Assembly: GCA_039917655.1 (NCBI GenBank)
Contig: JBDSJC010000108.1
Span: 1 to 22,259, forward strand
Origin: PNKC01 sp039917655
GTDB lineage: Bacteria > Chloroflexota > Dehalococcoidia > Tepidiformales > Tepidiformaceae
Length of the DNA stretch: 22,259 bases
Direction: 5' to 3'
Part shown: positions 8,400-15,012 of the stretch, one piece after another
Position numbering within the stretch: the first letter of the stretch is position 1
Layout: each line of letters begins with the position of its first letter
Made by a program: the position numbers and the translations under genes
Notes under the pieces: model-generated
What the model was told of the DNA's origin: nothing
What the model saw: the letters and a program-made list of their open reading frames with translations, nothing else
Database searches by the model: none

Positions 8400-9127
8400 G
8401 CCTGCGCATCACGCTCGCCACCGCCATGCGCGTGCTCTCCCAACTTCGCCGTGACCCGCGGACCATCGCTCTCGTGCTGGTTGTGCCCGCTGCCCTCCAG
8501 ATCCTCCTGCGCTATCTGTTCGATGCCCGCCCCGAACAGTTCGATAAGGTCGGCGCTCCGATCCTCGGCCTCTTCCCCTTTATCACCATGTTCCTGGTCA
8601 CCTCCATCACCATGCTCCGCGAACGCACCACCGGCACGCTGGAGCGACTGATGACCCTCCCGCTCGCCAAGCTCGATATCTTAGGCGGCTACGGCATCGC
8701 CTTTGGCGTGCTCGCAACGCTGCAGGCGGCGATCACCAGCGCCGTCGCCTTCTGGCTTCTCGGCCTCGATGTCCAGGGATCAGCTTTGGTGGTAGTCGCC
8801 CTGGCAATCGCCAACGCGGTGCTCGGGATGGCTCTCGGACTGCTCGTCAGCGCCTTTGCAAGGACCGAGTTCCAGGCCGTCCAGTTCATGCCCGCGGTTG
8901 CCTTTCCGCAGATCCTGCTCTGCGGCCTGTTCGTGCCTCGAAGCGACATGGCCCCGGCGCTCGCCCTGGCGGCCCGGGTCCTGCCCCTTACCTACGCCTA
9001 CGACGCACTCAACGGCGCAGCGACCGGGCACACCGCGGACCTTGGCCGGGATGCGGCCGTTGTGGTGGTCGCCATCGTCCTTTCCCTGGCGCTTGGCGCG
9101 GCAACCTTGCGGCGCCGCACAGCCTGA
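8396..9127 (+). CDS. ABC-2 type permease (first system)
   Basis: A 243-residue integral membrane protein with about six hydrophobic segments, the usual topology for ABC-2 permeases. After the second segment comes the characteristic cytoplasmic stretch RERTTGTLERLMTLPLAKLDI, and FVPRSDMAPAL plus the LPLTYAYDALNG helix lie near the C-terminus, as in DrrB-like proteins. It starts within the stop codon of the ATPase gene (ATGA), so the two form one operon and one exporter. No terminator is obvious in the 129 bases before the DUF35 gene, so read-through into that gene is possible. Confidence 0.92.
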   Translation: MSLRITLATAMRVLSQLRRDPRTIALVLVVPAALQILLRYLFDARPEQFDKVGAPILGLFPFITMFLVTSITMLRERTTGTLERLMTLPLAKLDILGGYGIAFGVLATLQAAITSAVAFWLLGLDVQGSALVVVALAIANAVLGMALGLLVSAFARTEFQAVQFMPAVAFPQILLCGLFVPRSDMAPALALAARVLPLTYAYDALNGAATGHTADLGRDAAVVVVAIVLSLALGAATLRRRTA

Positions 9128-9256
9128 GCCGTTTGCCAATCGCGCCCTCCTTCAATAGGCTTCGCCACACATACATTCAGCGCGGGACTCCCACGGTTGA
9201 GGCGCACCTGCGATACGGATCGCGCCAGGGGGAGAGCCGCGCTCAGGAGGAAATGG

Positions 9257-9676
9257 TTGGCCGATTACAAGAAGCCCATCCCCGAACCAGATCCGGTCTC
9301 GCAGCCGTTCTGGGACGGGGCGAAAAACGGAAAGCTGATGCTCCCCCGCTGCACCAGCTGCAACCGCGTCCACTGGTACCCACGGCTCATCTGCCCGCAC
9401 TGCCACTCGATGGAGATCGAGTGGTTCGAAGCGAGCGGCAACGGGCACATCCACACCTATGCCGTCCAGCACCGCGCGTTTGGCGGCTGGGCCGATGAGG
9501 TGCCGTTCGTCACCGCCTACATCGACCTCAACGAGGGCGACCGGATGCTGACCGTGCTGCGGGGCGTGGACCCCACGAAGCCGGAGAGCATCAAGATCGG
9601 CGCCCCGGTGAAGATCGAATTCGAAGCCGCCACCGAGGATGTGCACATCCCGTTCTGGCGCGTGGTGGAGGCGTAA
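9257..9676 (+). CDS. DUF35-type zinc-ribbon / OB-fold protein
   Basis: A 139-residue protein with an N-terminal rubredoxin-like zinc ribbon (CTSC at 32-35, CPHC at 46-49) and a C-terminal OB fold (GNGHIHTYAV onward, ending in FEAATEDVHIPFWRVVEA). These proteins partner thiolase-fold enzymes, as in ChsH2-Ltp2 aldolases and archaeal HMG-CoA synthase complexes, and can bind or channel CoA esters. I chose TTG at 9257 because a perfect AGGAGG sits six bases upstream and this gives the standard short N-terminus; the longer frame from 9197 has an arginine-rich, unconserved-looking extension. The thiolase-like gene starts two bases after the stop, so a complex is likely. Confidence 0.88.
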   Translation: MADYKKPIPEPDPVSQPFWDGAKNGKLMLPRCTSCNRVHWYPRLICPHCHSMEIEWFEASGNGHIHTYAVQHRAFGGWADEVPFVTAYIDLNEGDRMLTVLRGVDPTKPESIKIGAPVKIEFEAATEDVHIPFWRVVEA

Positions 9677-9678
9677 CG

Positions 9679-10887
9679 ATGGCAGGAGCACTTTCCCGGG
9701 CCGCGGCGATTGTCGGCGCGGCAGAAGCAAAAGAGATCGGCTATCCCGAGACGCCGAAGACGGCAATTCAGTTGCACATCGAGGCGATCAAGGCGGTCAG
9801 CGTCCAGACAGGCATTCCGATTTCGCGGATCAACGGCGTCTTCGGCGCCGGCTGGTCATCCCAGATTGCAGAGTACTTGGGCCTGCACCCGGCCTACATC
9901 GACACCACCGCGGTCGGCGGCTGTTCGTTCGAAATGCACGTCCACCACGCACTGGCAGCAATCCATGCCGGCATCATCGATGTCGCGCTCGTGACGCACG
10001 GCGAGAACGGCTGGTCGGCGCGGGCCACCAACGGCCGTGGCACCGGGCGGGCGCGTGGGGGCGGCGATCCGTGGGATCCCGGTTCGATGTTCAGCAACCC
10101 CTACGGCATTTCTGGCGCGCCTTCGAACTATTCGCACGCCATGACCCGCCACAACCACCGCTACGGGACCACGCCGGAAGACTTCGCGCACATCGCCGTG
10201 GTCACGCGCGAATGGGCCACGCTGAACCCGCGCGCGGTCATGCATTCCAAGGCAACGCACCCCTTCGGTGGGCCGATCACGATTGAGGACGTGAACACCG
10301 CGCGGCTGGTCTCGTGGCCGCTGACCCTGCTGCACTGCTGTCTGGTCACGGACTACGGCGGCGCGATCCTCGTCACCAGCCCGGAGATCGCCCGCAGCGT
10401 GAAAACGAAGCCCGTCTGGATCGCCGGAGCGGGCGAAAGCATGAGCCATTCGAACATGTTGGAGATGGACGACTTCACCGCCACCTCTGCCGCCGCCTCG
10501 GGCGCCGCCGCCTACAAGATGGCGGGGATGGGGCCGGACGACATGGAGATGGCGATGCTCTACGACTCGTTCACGGTGACGGCCGGGATCACCGCCGAGA
10601 TGCTGGGGCTGGCCCCGCGCGGAGCGGGCTTCACGCTCTGGAAGGATGGCCGCGCTGCCCCCGGCGGCAAGCTGCCGATCAACACCAACGGCGGCGGGCT
10701 TTCGTTCAACCACTCGGGCATGTACGGCATGCAGCTGTTGGTCGAGGCCTACCGCCAGCTCTCGGGCACCGCCGAAGACGGCGTCAACGGCCTCAAGGGC
10801 AAGCAGACTAGCGCCAAGTCGTGCGTCGTCAACGGCACCGGCGGCAGCCTCTCCACTACGGGCACGCTGGTTTTGGTGGCGGACTAG
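9679..10887 (+). CDS. Thiolase-like protein (SCP-x / Ltp2-related)
   Basis: A 402-residue thiolase-fold protein. Cys82 in AVGGCSFEM is at the nucleophile position, the YDSFT motif (295-299) is typical of the SCP-x thiolase group, and a GGGLSFNHSGMYG stretch (338-350) stands where the GHPxG motif normally lies, retaining His345. Cys382 is at the second-cysteine position, but the following glycine motif reads VVNGTGG. Possible roles are 3-ketoacyl-CoA thiolase or, with the DUF35 partner, an Ltp2-like retro-aldolase on side-chain CoA esters. Tyr349 in the loop is reminiscent of aldolase-type members. The gene is almost fused to the DUF35 gene. Membership of the superfamily is certain; the reaction is not. 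Confidence 0.88.
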   Translation: MAGALSRAAAIVGAAEAKEIGYPETPKTAIQLHIEAIKAVSVQTGIPISRINGVFGAGWSSQIAEYLGLHPAYIDTTAVGGCSFEMHVHHALAAIHAGIIDVALVTHGENGWSARATNGRGTGRARGGGDPWDPGSMFSNPYGISGAPSNYSHAMTRHNHRYGTTPEDFAHIAVVTREWATLNPRAVMHSKATHPFGGPITIEDVNTARLVSWPLTLLHCCLVTDYGGAILVTSPEIARSVKTKPVWIAGAGESMSHSNMLEMDDFTATSAAASGAAAYKMAGMGPDDMEMAMLYDSFTVTAGITAEMLGLAPRGAGFTLWKDGRAAPGGKLPINTNGGGLSFNHSGMYGMQLLVEAYRQLSGTAEDGVNGLKGKQTSAKSCVVNGTGGSLSTTGTLVLVAD

Positions 10888-10892
10888 GGTCG

Positions 10893-10922
10893 AAGCGCTG
10901 AGCACTCAGGACTCAGCACTTT
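10893..10922 (+). terminator. Repeat-derived hairpin after thiolase-like gene
   Basis: AAGCGCTGAG (10893-10902) pairs with CTCAGCACTT (10912-10921), with one C-A mismatch and a 9-base loop, and three T residues end the element. It carries the GCTGAGCACT core shared with 4664-4673. It may terminate the thiolase transcript, although the T-run is short. Confidence 0.5.
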
Positions 10923-10956
10923 CACCAGTAGTCAGCCCACAGGCTGACTACTGGTG
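10923..10956. terminator. Perfect 15-bp hairpin between convergent genes
   Basis: CACCAGTAGTCAGCC (10923-10937) and GGCTGACTACTGGTG (10942-10956) are exact complements with a 4-base loop. The element sits between the convergent thiolase-like and aldo/keto reductase genes, and its right arm contains the reductase stop codon and its last codons (His-Gln-stop). It probably protects or ends transcripts from both sides. There is no U-tract, so it is not a textbook intrinsic terminator. Confidence 0.6.
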
Positions 10957-11928
10957 ACCGAGGACCCGGTGGGGCTCGTAGGGCGCTTCCAACGCCTTCA
11001 CTTCCTCGGCGGTCAGGGTGATCTCCAGTGCGCCAATCGCCTCGTCCAATTGGTACATCTTGCTCGCCCCGATGATCGGCGCGGAGACGAACGGCTTGCC
11101 CAGCATCCAGGCGAGCGCCACCTGCGCGGGCTTGACATCGCGCTCGGCGGCTACCTGCTTCACGGCCTCGACAACTTCAAAGTCGGAGTCCTTGTAGTAG
11201 AGCGAATGGGCGAACTCGTCGGACTTCGAGCGCGTGGTTTCGTCCTGCTTCGTAGCGCTGCGGTTGCCGGCGAGGAAGCCGCGGGCCAGCGGGCTCCAGG
11301 GGATGATGCCCACGCCCTGCGCCCGGCACTGCGGGATCATCTCGCGCTCTTCTTCGCGGTAGACCAGGTTGTAGTGGTTTTGCATGGAAACGAACTTCGA
11401 CCAGCCGTGCGCTTCGGCCACGTGCTGGGCCTTCGCGAACTGCCAGGCGTACATGCTGGATGCGCCGATGTAGAGCACCTTGCCTGCCCGCACCACATCG
11501 TTGAGCGCCTCCATCGTCTCCTCGATCGGCGTGTTCGGGTCCCAGCGGTGGATCTGGTAGAGGTCCACGTAGTCCGTGCCGAGGCGCTTGAGCGAGGCAT
11601 CGATGCTCTGCATCACATGCTTGCGCGAAAGCCCACGGTCGTTCGGGTCGCCGCTCATCGGGTTGCACAGCTTGGTGGCGATGACCACCTTGTCGCGCTG
11701 GGCGAGCTCCTTCAGGGCGCGGCCGGTGACCTCTTCACTGGCCCCGATCGAGTAGACGTCCGCGGTGTCGAAGAAGTTGATGCCAGCATCGAGTGCACGC
11801 TGGATGAACGGCCGGGCGTCGGCGTCATCGAGGACCCAGTCGCGCCACTTGCTGCTGCCGTAGGTCATCATGCCGAGACAGATGCGGGAGACTCTGAGGC
11901 CGGTCTGGCCGAGGTTGCTGTACTGCAT
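10948..11928 (-). CDS. Aldo/keto reductase
   Basis: A 326-residue NAD(P)H-dependent reductase of the AKR (beta/alpha)8 barrel family, probably cytosolic. The catalytic tetrad is visible: Asp54 and Tyr59 in FDTADVYS, Lys86 in IATKLC and His128 in YQIHRWD. A cofactor-loop GASKMYQLDEAIGAL segment lies near the C-terminus, and length and order match the family. The frame is open upstream to 12291, but ATG at 11928 gives the standard N-terminus (MQYSNLGQTGLRVSRICLG) and has CAGGAG about eight bases before it. The substrate, an aldehyde or ketone, is unspecified; nearby monooxygenase and thiolase genes point to catabolic use, but this is inference. The stop codon lies inside the convergent hairpin. 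Confidence 0.93.
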   Translation of the reverse strand: MQYSNLGQTGLRVSRICLGMMTYGSSKWRDWVLDDADARPFIQRALDAGINFFDTADVYSIGASEEVTGRALKELAQRDKVVIATKLCNPMSGDPNDRGLSRKHVMQSIDASLKRLGTDYVDLYQIHRWDPNTPIEETMEALNDVVRAGKVLYIGASSMYAWQFAKAQHVAEAHGWSKFVSMQNHYNLVYREEEREMIPQCRAQGVGIIPWSPLARGFLAGNRSATKQDETTRSKSDEFAHSLYYKDSDFEVVEAVKQVAAERDVKPAQVALAWMLGKPFVSAPIIGASKMYQLDEAIGALEITLTAEEVKALEAPYEPHRVLGHQ

Positions 11929-11986
11929 TCGAGCTACTCCTGAAGGTGGTGGGAGTGAACGTAGCGGAGCGGACAGAAATGAGGAA

Positions 11987-12099
11987 CGGGCGGCGGGGAA
12001 ACCCCAGCCCGACTCAAGCCACACGGCCTGTTCACGACGCTTGGTCCGGCTGAGTGACCGAACGTGCGAATCAGTATCATTGCGTCTTCGAGCGAAGAC
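11987..12099. other. Divergent intergenic region with two small hairpins
   Basis: The gap between the divergent aldo/keto reductase and secreted-protein genes holds an imperfect hairpin (CGGGC/GCCCG outer arms with GGGG/CCCC inner arms, 11987-12011) and a GTCTTC/GAAGAC stem (12084-12099) just before the Shine-Dalgarno of the downstream gene. TATCAT at 12075-12080 could be a -10 box, but no matching -35 box is seen. Their function is unknown. Confidence 0.25.
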
Positions 12100-12118
12100 A
12101 AAGAAGGAGTAATCGCAG

Positions 12119-12862
12119 ATGTCTTCCCGATACCTGACCCGGACGACCTTCGCCGCGCTCGCGGCCGGCTGCCTGGCGTTGGGGGTACTGACCGCCTCCA
12201 CTACGCCCACCCTCGCTGCGACACCGACGGCCACGCCAACTCCGTTCGCGAGCGCCGCGGCGACCCGCGACAACCTGCTGACGGTGGCCAAGACTGCCGT
12301 CTTTAAGAACGACGACCTGGTTGGCTTCGGCGTGTTCCCAGCGTGGGCAGCGGCCTACCCAGGCGTTTCGATCGATGGTTACGGCATTCTGGCTACCGGT
12401 TCGAACATTTCGAGTTACACCGGCTCGTTGTATCCGAAGGACAGTCAAAACCCGATCGCCATCGCCTTTGCGTTGAAGGATGCGACAGGAGCCTGCGCGG
12501 CCGGCGGGATCAGCGGGTCGAATGGGTTCACCACGTACCAGGCGCTCACCCTCGCTGCCGGGGCGGCCTGCTCCGGCCAGTCCGCGCTTGACGCCCAGCG
12601 ACTGAAGTTGCCGCTCGCCGCCACCACTGCGACAGCCACGGCCACGGCGGTCAAGACGGCAACCGTCCCGCCAACGCCCAGCGGCACCGCTCCGGCGGCC
12701 TCCGCGACGGCGCCAGTCACAGCAGTGGCTATTGCGCCACTGCCGCCAACCACGGGCACCGGCCCGCGATCAGAATCCGCGCCCGCTCTGCCGCTGTCTC
12801 TGGCGGGCGCCGTCCTGCTGCTTGGTGGTGCCGCGGTGTTTGGCCTGCGCCGCCGTCAATAG
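12119..12862 (+). CDS. Secreted protein with C-terminal PPTTG-like anchor
   Basis: A 247-residue exported protein that I do not recognise as a known enzyme. Residues 1-34 form a signal peptide (SSRYLTR, a hydrophobic core, then TLAA). Residues 45-160 are a small globular region with DLVGFGVFPAWAAAYPG and two cysteine-bearing GACAAGG and AACSG stretches, which could form a disulfide. A Thr/Ala/Pro-rich stalk (about 165-205) leads to LPPTTGTG at 208-215, a hydrophobic helix and a final RRRQ. This tripartite end resembles LPXTG-type sorting signals, with the motif slightly off consensus. The start has AAGGAG nine bases upstream. It is probably displayed on the cell surface; no sortase gene is in the window. 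Confidence 0.8.
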   Translation: MSSRYLTRTTFAALAAGCLALGVLTASTTPTLAATPTATPTPFASAAATRDNLLTVAKTAVFKNDDLVGFGVFPAWAAAYPGVSIDGYGILATGSNISSYTGSLYPKDSQNPIAIAFALKDATGACAAGGISGSNGFTTYQALTLAAGAACSGQSALDAQRLKLPLAATTATATATAVKTATVPPTPSGTAPAASATAPVTAVAIAPLPPTTGTGPRSESAPALPLSLAGAVLLLGGAAVFGLRRRQ

Positions 12863-12920
12863 CCAGAGAGTTGCGCCTTGCCACCCGTCGAGCGAACTTG
12901 GCGAGTTGCTAAGCTTGCCC

Positions 12921-12950
12921 TTGATATCAAACAGCGGCAGGACGTATAGT
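12921..12950 (+). promoter_or_regulatory. Sigma70-like promoter of the leader/ABC exporter unit
   Basis: TTGATA (12921-12926) and TATAGT (12945-12950) are separated by 18 bases, the best -35/-10 pair found in the window. Transcription would start near 12957, giving about 27 bases before the upstream ORF start at 12984. Confidence 0.65.
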
Positions 12951-12983
12951 CACAGGAAATCTGATTGGGAGGCGCGACGCGCT

Positions 12984-13073
12984 ATGGCTTCCGCTACGTA
13001 CCAGCTGTCCACCTTCCGCCCTCGCCTCAGTGCGCCCGTCATCGGCCGCGACAGGGTGCCCATCGGAGCCTGA
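12984..13073 (+). CDS. Putative 29-residue leader peptide (upstream ORF)
   Basis: An ATG at 12984 with GGGAGG eleven bases upstream opens a 29-codon frame ending in TGA at 13071. The peptide contains two Arg-X-Arg motifs, RPR (residues 12-14) and RDR (22-24), and ends in VPIGA. It resembles no protein family known to me. It lies just downstream of the good promoter and 22 bases upstream of an intrinsic terminator, ahead of an ABC exporter operon. The position and arrangement suggest a regulatory leader peptide rather than a functional product. The Arg/Lys-X-Arg/Lys motif is known as a macrolide-dependent ribosome arrest motif; whether it acts here is inference. Confidence 0.55.
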   Translation: MASATYQLSTFRPRLSAPVIGRDRVPIGA

Positions 13074-13105
13074 TTTTACATAACGTATCAGTGCAAGCCG
13101 TGGGC
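13058..13105 (+). promoter_or_regulatory. Possible antiterminator pairing
   Basis: GCCCATCGG at the 3' end of the leader ORF (13058-13066) can pair with CCGTGGGC (13098-13105), the 5' arm of the terminator, in eight pairs with one bulged U. A second alternative is GTCATCGGCC (13038-13047) with GGCCATGAC (13103-13111). Either would prevent the terminator from folding. This comes from reading the sequence only; no energies were calculated. Confidence 0.4.
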
Positions 13106-13137
13106 CATGACAATCGCCCCACGGCTTTTCTGTTTTC
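13095..13137 (+). terminator. Intrinsic terminator in exporter leader
   Basis: AAGCCGTGGG (13095-13104) pairs perfectly with CCCACGGCTT (13118-13127) over 10 bp with a 13-base loop, followed by TTTTCTGTTTT. This is a textbook rho-independent terminator located between the leader ORF and the ABC ATPase gene. Confidence 0.85.
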
Positions 13138-13156
13138 CTCACCGGAGAACATGCAG

Positions 13157-13195
13157 CGAAGCGCCGAGGGGTTACCCCGGCGCTTCGTTTCGTTT
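13157..13195 (+). terminator. Second terminator-like hairpin in exporter leader
   Basis: CGAAGCGCC (13157-13165) pairs with GGCGCTTCG (13179-13187), with an inner GGGG/CCCC stem and a TTA loop separated by a two-base bulge. TTTCGTTT follows. It ends about 15 bases before the GGGAGG Shine-Dalgarno of the ATPase gene, so it could stop transcription or affect translation. Confidence 0.65.
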
Positions 13196-13223
13196 GCGCC
13201 GCACCACGAGGGAGGACTAACCG

Positions 13224-14162
13224 ATGGACCACGCCGAGGCCGCGCTACAAGCCCAATCCGCCACCACCAGCCCGAAAGCAGAGACCATGCCCATTACCTC
13301 AGTCGTCGACCCAACCGAAGCCCAGACCACCGCGCGTCCGCTTTCCGGTGTGCTGGCCGTCGAAGTGAACGACGTGACGAAGGTCTTCGCCAGCCGGCCG
13401 GGCCTCTTCAGCCGCAAGAAGGTGGCCAAGCGCATCGTCGCCGTGGACCACATCACGCTCAACGTGCACAAGGGCGAAATCTTCGGCGTGCTGGGACCCA
13501 ATGGGACAGGCAAGAGCACGCTCATCCGCCTGATGTCCACGCTCCTCCTCCCCGACACGGGCAGCGTCCGCATCTTCGGACTGGACGTCGAGAAGGACGA
13601 AGCGAAGGTCAAGCGCCTGATCAACCGGGTCTCAGTGGAGGCCAGCTTCTTCAAGAAGCTCTCTCCGATGGAGAACCTGATGTACGGCGCCCGCCTCTAT
13701 TCGGTGGAGCCGGCGCTGGCACGCAAGCGGATCCTCGAGATCCTCGCCAGCCTGGGCATTGAGGATCGGTCGATCTGGTCGCCCATGGAAGACATGTCGC
13801 GCGGGATGCAGCATAAGGTCGCCATCGCACGGGCGTTCCTCACCTCGCCCGTCGTGCTGTTGTTGGACGAGCCGACGACCGGCCTGGACCCGCACTCCAA
13901 GCGCGAAGTCCAGGCCGCCATCCGCGACATTCGCGCCAAGCACGACGCGACCGTCCTCCTCAGCACCCATGACATGCAGGAAGCGGACGACCTCTGCGAC
14001 CGCATCGCCATCGTTGATAAAGGGCGCGTGGTCGCCCTCGATACCCCCGCTGCCCTCAAGGCACTCGTGCGCGAAGCGGGCGGCCCCGAACCGACACTCG
14101 AAGACGTCTTCCTGAAGCTCACGGGCAAAAAGCTGGAAGACGCGGACAAGGAAACGCCGTGA
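13224..14162 (+). CDS. ABC-2 exporter ATPase subunit (second system), atypical motifs
   Basis: A 312-residue ABC ATPase with Walker A GPNGTGKS (91-98) and Walker B VLLLDEP (211-217) with the catalytic Glu, followed by a STHDMQEADDLCDR H-loop region. The signature is MSRGMQ (191-196) in place of LSGGQ, and the Q-loop position reads VSVE with no Gln; both changes occur in some drug/polysaccharide-type ATPases. About 45 residues precede the ABC core, longer than usual. ATG at 13224 has a GGGAGG eight bases upstream, so I keep this start. A C-terminal EPTLEDVFLKLTGKKLED tail is typical of DrrA-like subunits. The permease start overlaps the stop (GTGA). It lies behind a leader ORF and two hairpins. 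Confidence 0.93.
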   Translation: MDHAEAALQAQSATTSPKAETMPITSVVDPTEAQTTARPLSGVLAVEVNDVTKVFASRPGLFSRKKVAKRIVAVDHITLNVHKGEIFGVLGPNGTGKSTLIRLMSTLLLPDTGSVRIFGLDVEKDEAKVKRLINRVSVEASFFKKLSPMENLMYGARLYSVEPALARKRILEILASLGIEDRSIWSPMEDMSRGMQHKVAIARAFLTSPVVLLLDEPTTGLDPHSKREVQAAIRDIRAKHDATVLLSTHDMQEADDLCDRIAIVDKGRVVALDTPAALKALVREAGGPEPTLEDVFLKLTGKKLEDADKETP

Positions 14163-15001
14163 CCCTCGCCGCACCGATCCGGGAGCTCCGCGCCAGCTAC
14201 GCGTTCGTGGAGCGCAACGTCAATCTCGTCAAACGCTACTGGGGCTGGGAGGTGGTGTGGGTGATGTACACCGTCGCCAACTCCCTCGCCGTTGTTTTCA
14301 TCGCCCAGGGAATCAATTCTGCCGTTGATGCCCCGGTGCTCACCCCCGAAAGGGAGCAGGAGCTGATCCTCTTTCTCGCGATCGGGGCGCTCGTCTGGCA
14401 CTACCTCGCGGTTGTGTTCGAAACGGTGAGCGACATGATTACCTGGGAGCGCTGGGAGGGGACGATCGAGTACACCTTCATGGCGCCCGTCCGTCGCAGC
14501 ACGCACATGGTGGGGACGGCGCTGTTTTCGCTGGTCTACGGGCTGCTCCACACGGCGGTGGTGCTCGTTGTTATCGTGCTCGTCTTCAGTGTGGACATGT
14601 CTAATGCGAACTACGTCTCGGCGACGCTCGTCCTGGTGATCGGCAGCCTGAGCCTCGTCGGCATCGGCATCATGGGGGCGGTGCTGCCGCTGCTCTTCCC
14701 GGAGAAGGGCTCGCAGATGACCCACGTCATCCAGGCCGCGCTGGTGCTCGTCTCTGGCGTCTACATCCGCGCCGACCAGATGCCAGAACCGCTGGCCACG
14801 ATGTCGATCTTTTCGCCAGCGACGTACATCATCCAGGGCATCCGCGGGGCGCTAACCTCGGGCGAAGGCGTCACGGACCTCTGGCGGACAATGCTTGGCC
14901 TCTTCATCGCAGGGATCGTCCTCATTCCGGTTGGCGTCTACGTCTTCTCAGTCGGCGAGCGCTACGCCAAGCGCACGGGCAGGCTCAAGCGCAACGGCTG
15001 A
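14159..15001 (+). CDS. ABC-2 type permease (second system)
   Basis: A 280-residue membrane protein with six hydrophobic segments: near residues 30-52, 63-85, 112-138, 145-175, 180-203 and 242-265. The cytoplasmic loop ITWERWEGTIEYTFMAPVRRS between segments two and three is typical of ABC-2 permeases, and PATYIIQGIRGAL lies before the last segment. It starts with GTG, overlapping the ATPase stop by two bases, so ATPase and permease are translationally coupled and form one exporter. The substrate cannot be read from the sequence; the leader structure suggests an inducible, possibly antibiotic-related role. The gene ends before the heptamer repeat array. Confidence 0.92.
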   Translation: MTLAAPIRELRASYAFVERNVNLVKRYWGWEVVWVMYTVANSLAVVFIAQGINSAVDAPVLTPEREQELILFLAIGALVWHYLAVVFETVSDMITWERWEGTIEYTFMAPVRRSTHMVGTALFSLVYGLLHTAVVLVVIVLVFSVDMSNANYVSATLVLVIGSLSLVGIGIMGAVLPLLFPEKGSQMTHVIQAALVLVSGVYIRADQMPEPLATMSIFSPATYIIQGIRGALTSGEGVTDLWRTMLGLFIAGIVLIPVGVYVFSVGERYAKRTGRLKRNG

Positions 15002-15012
15002 CGAGTGTCGGT

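Noticed and set aside
9856..10905. Long 349-codon minus-strand frame opposite the thiolase-like gene
   Set aside because: The plus-strand thiolase has clear family motifs; the mirror frame is Arg/Ala/Val/His-rich without a domain.
11929..12291. N-terminal extension of the aldo/keto reductase frame to 12291 (447 residues)
   Set aside because: It overlaps the divergent secreted-protein gene and its signal peptide, and ATG at 11928 has a Shine-Dalgarno and the family N-terminus.
13697..14725. 342-codon minus-strand frame opposite the second ABC exporter
   Set aside because: It overlaps two certain genes (ATPase and permease) and has the biased composition of an antisense frame.
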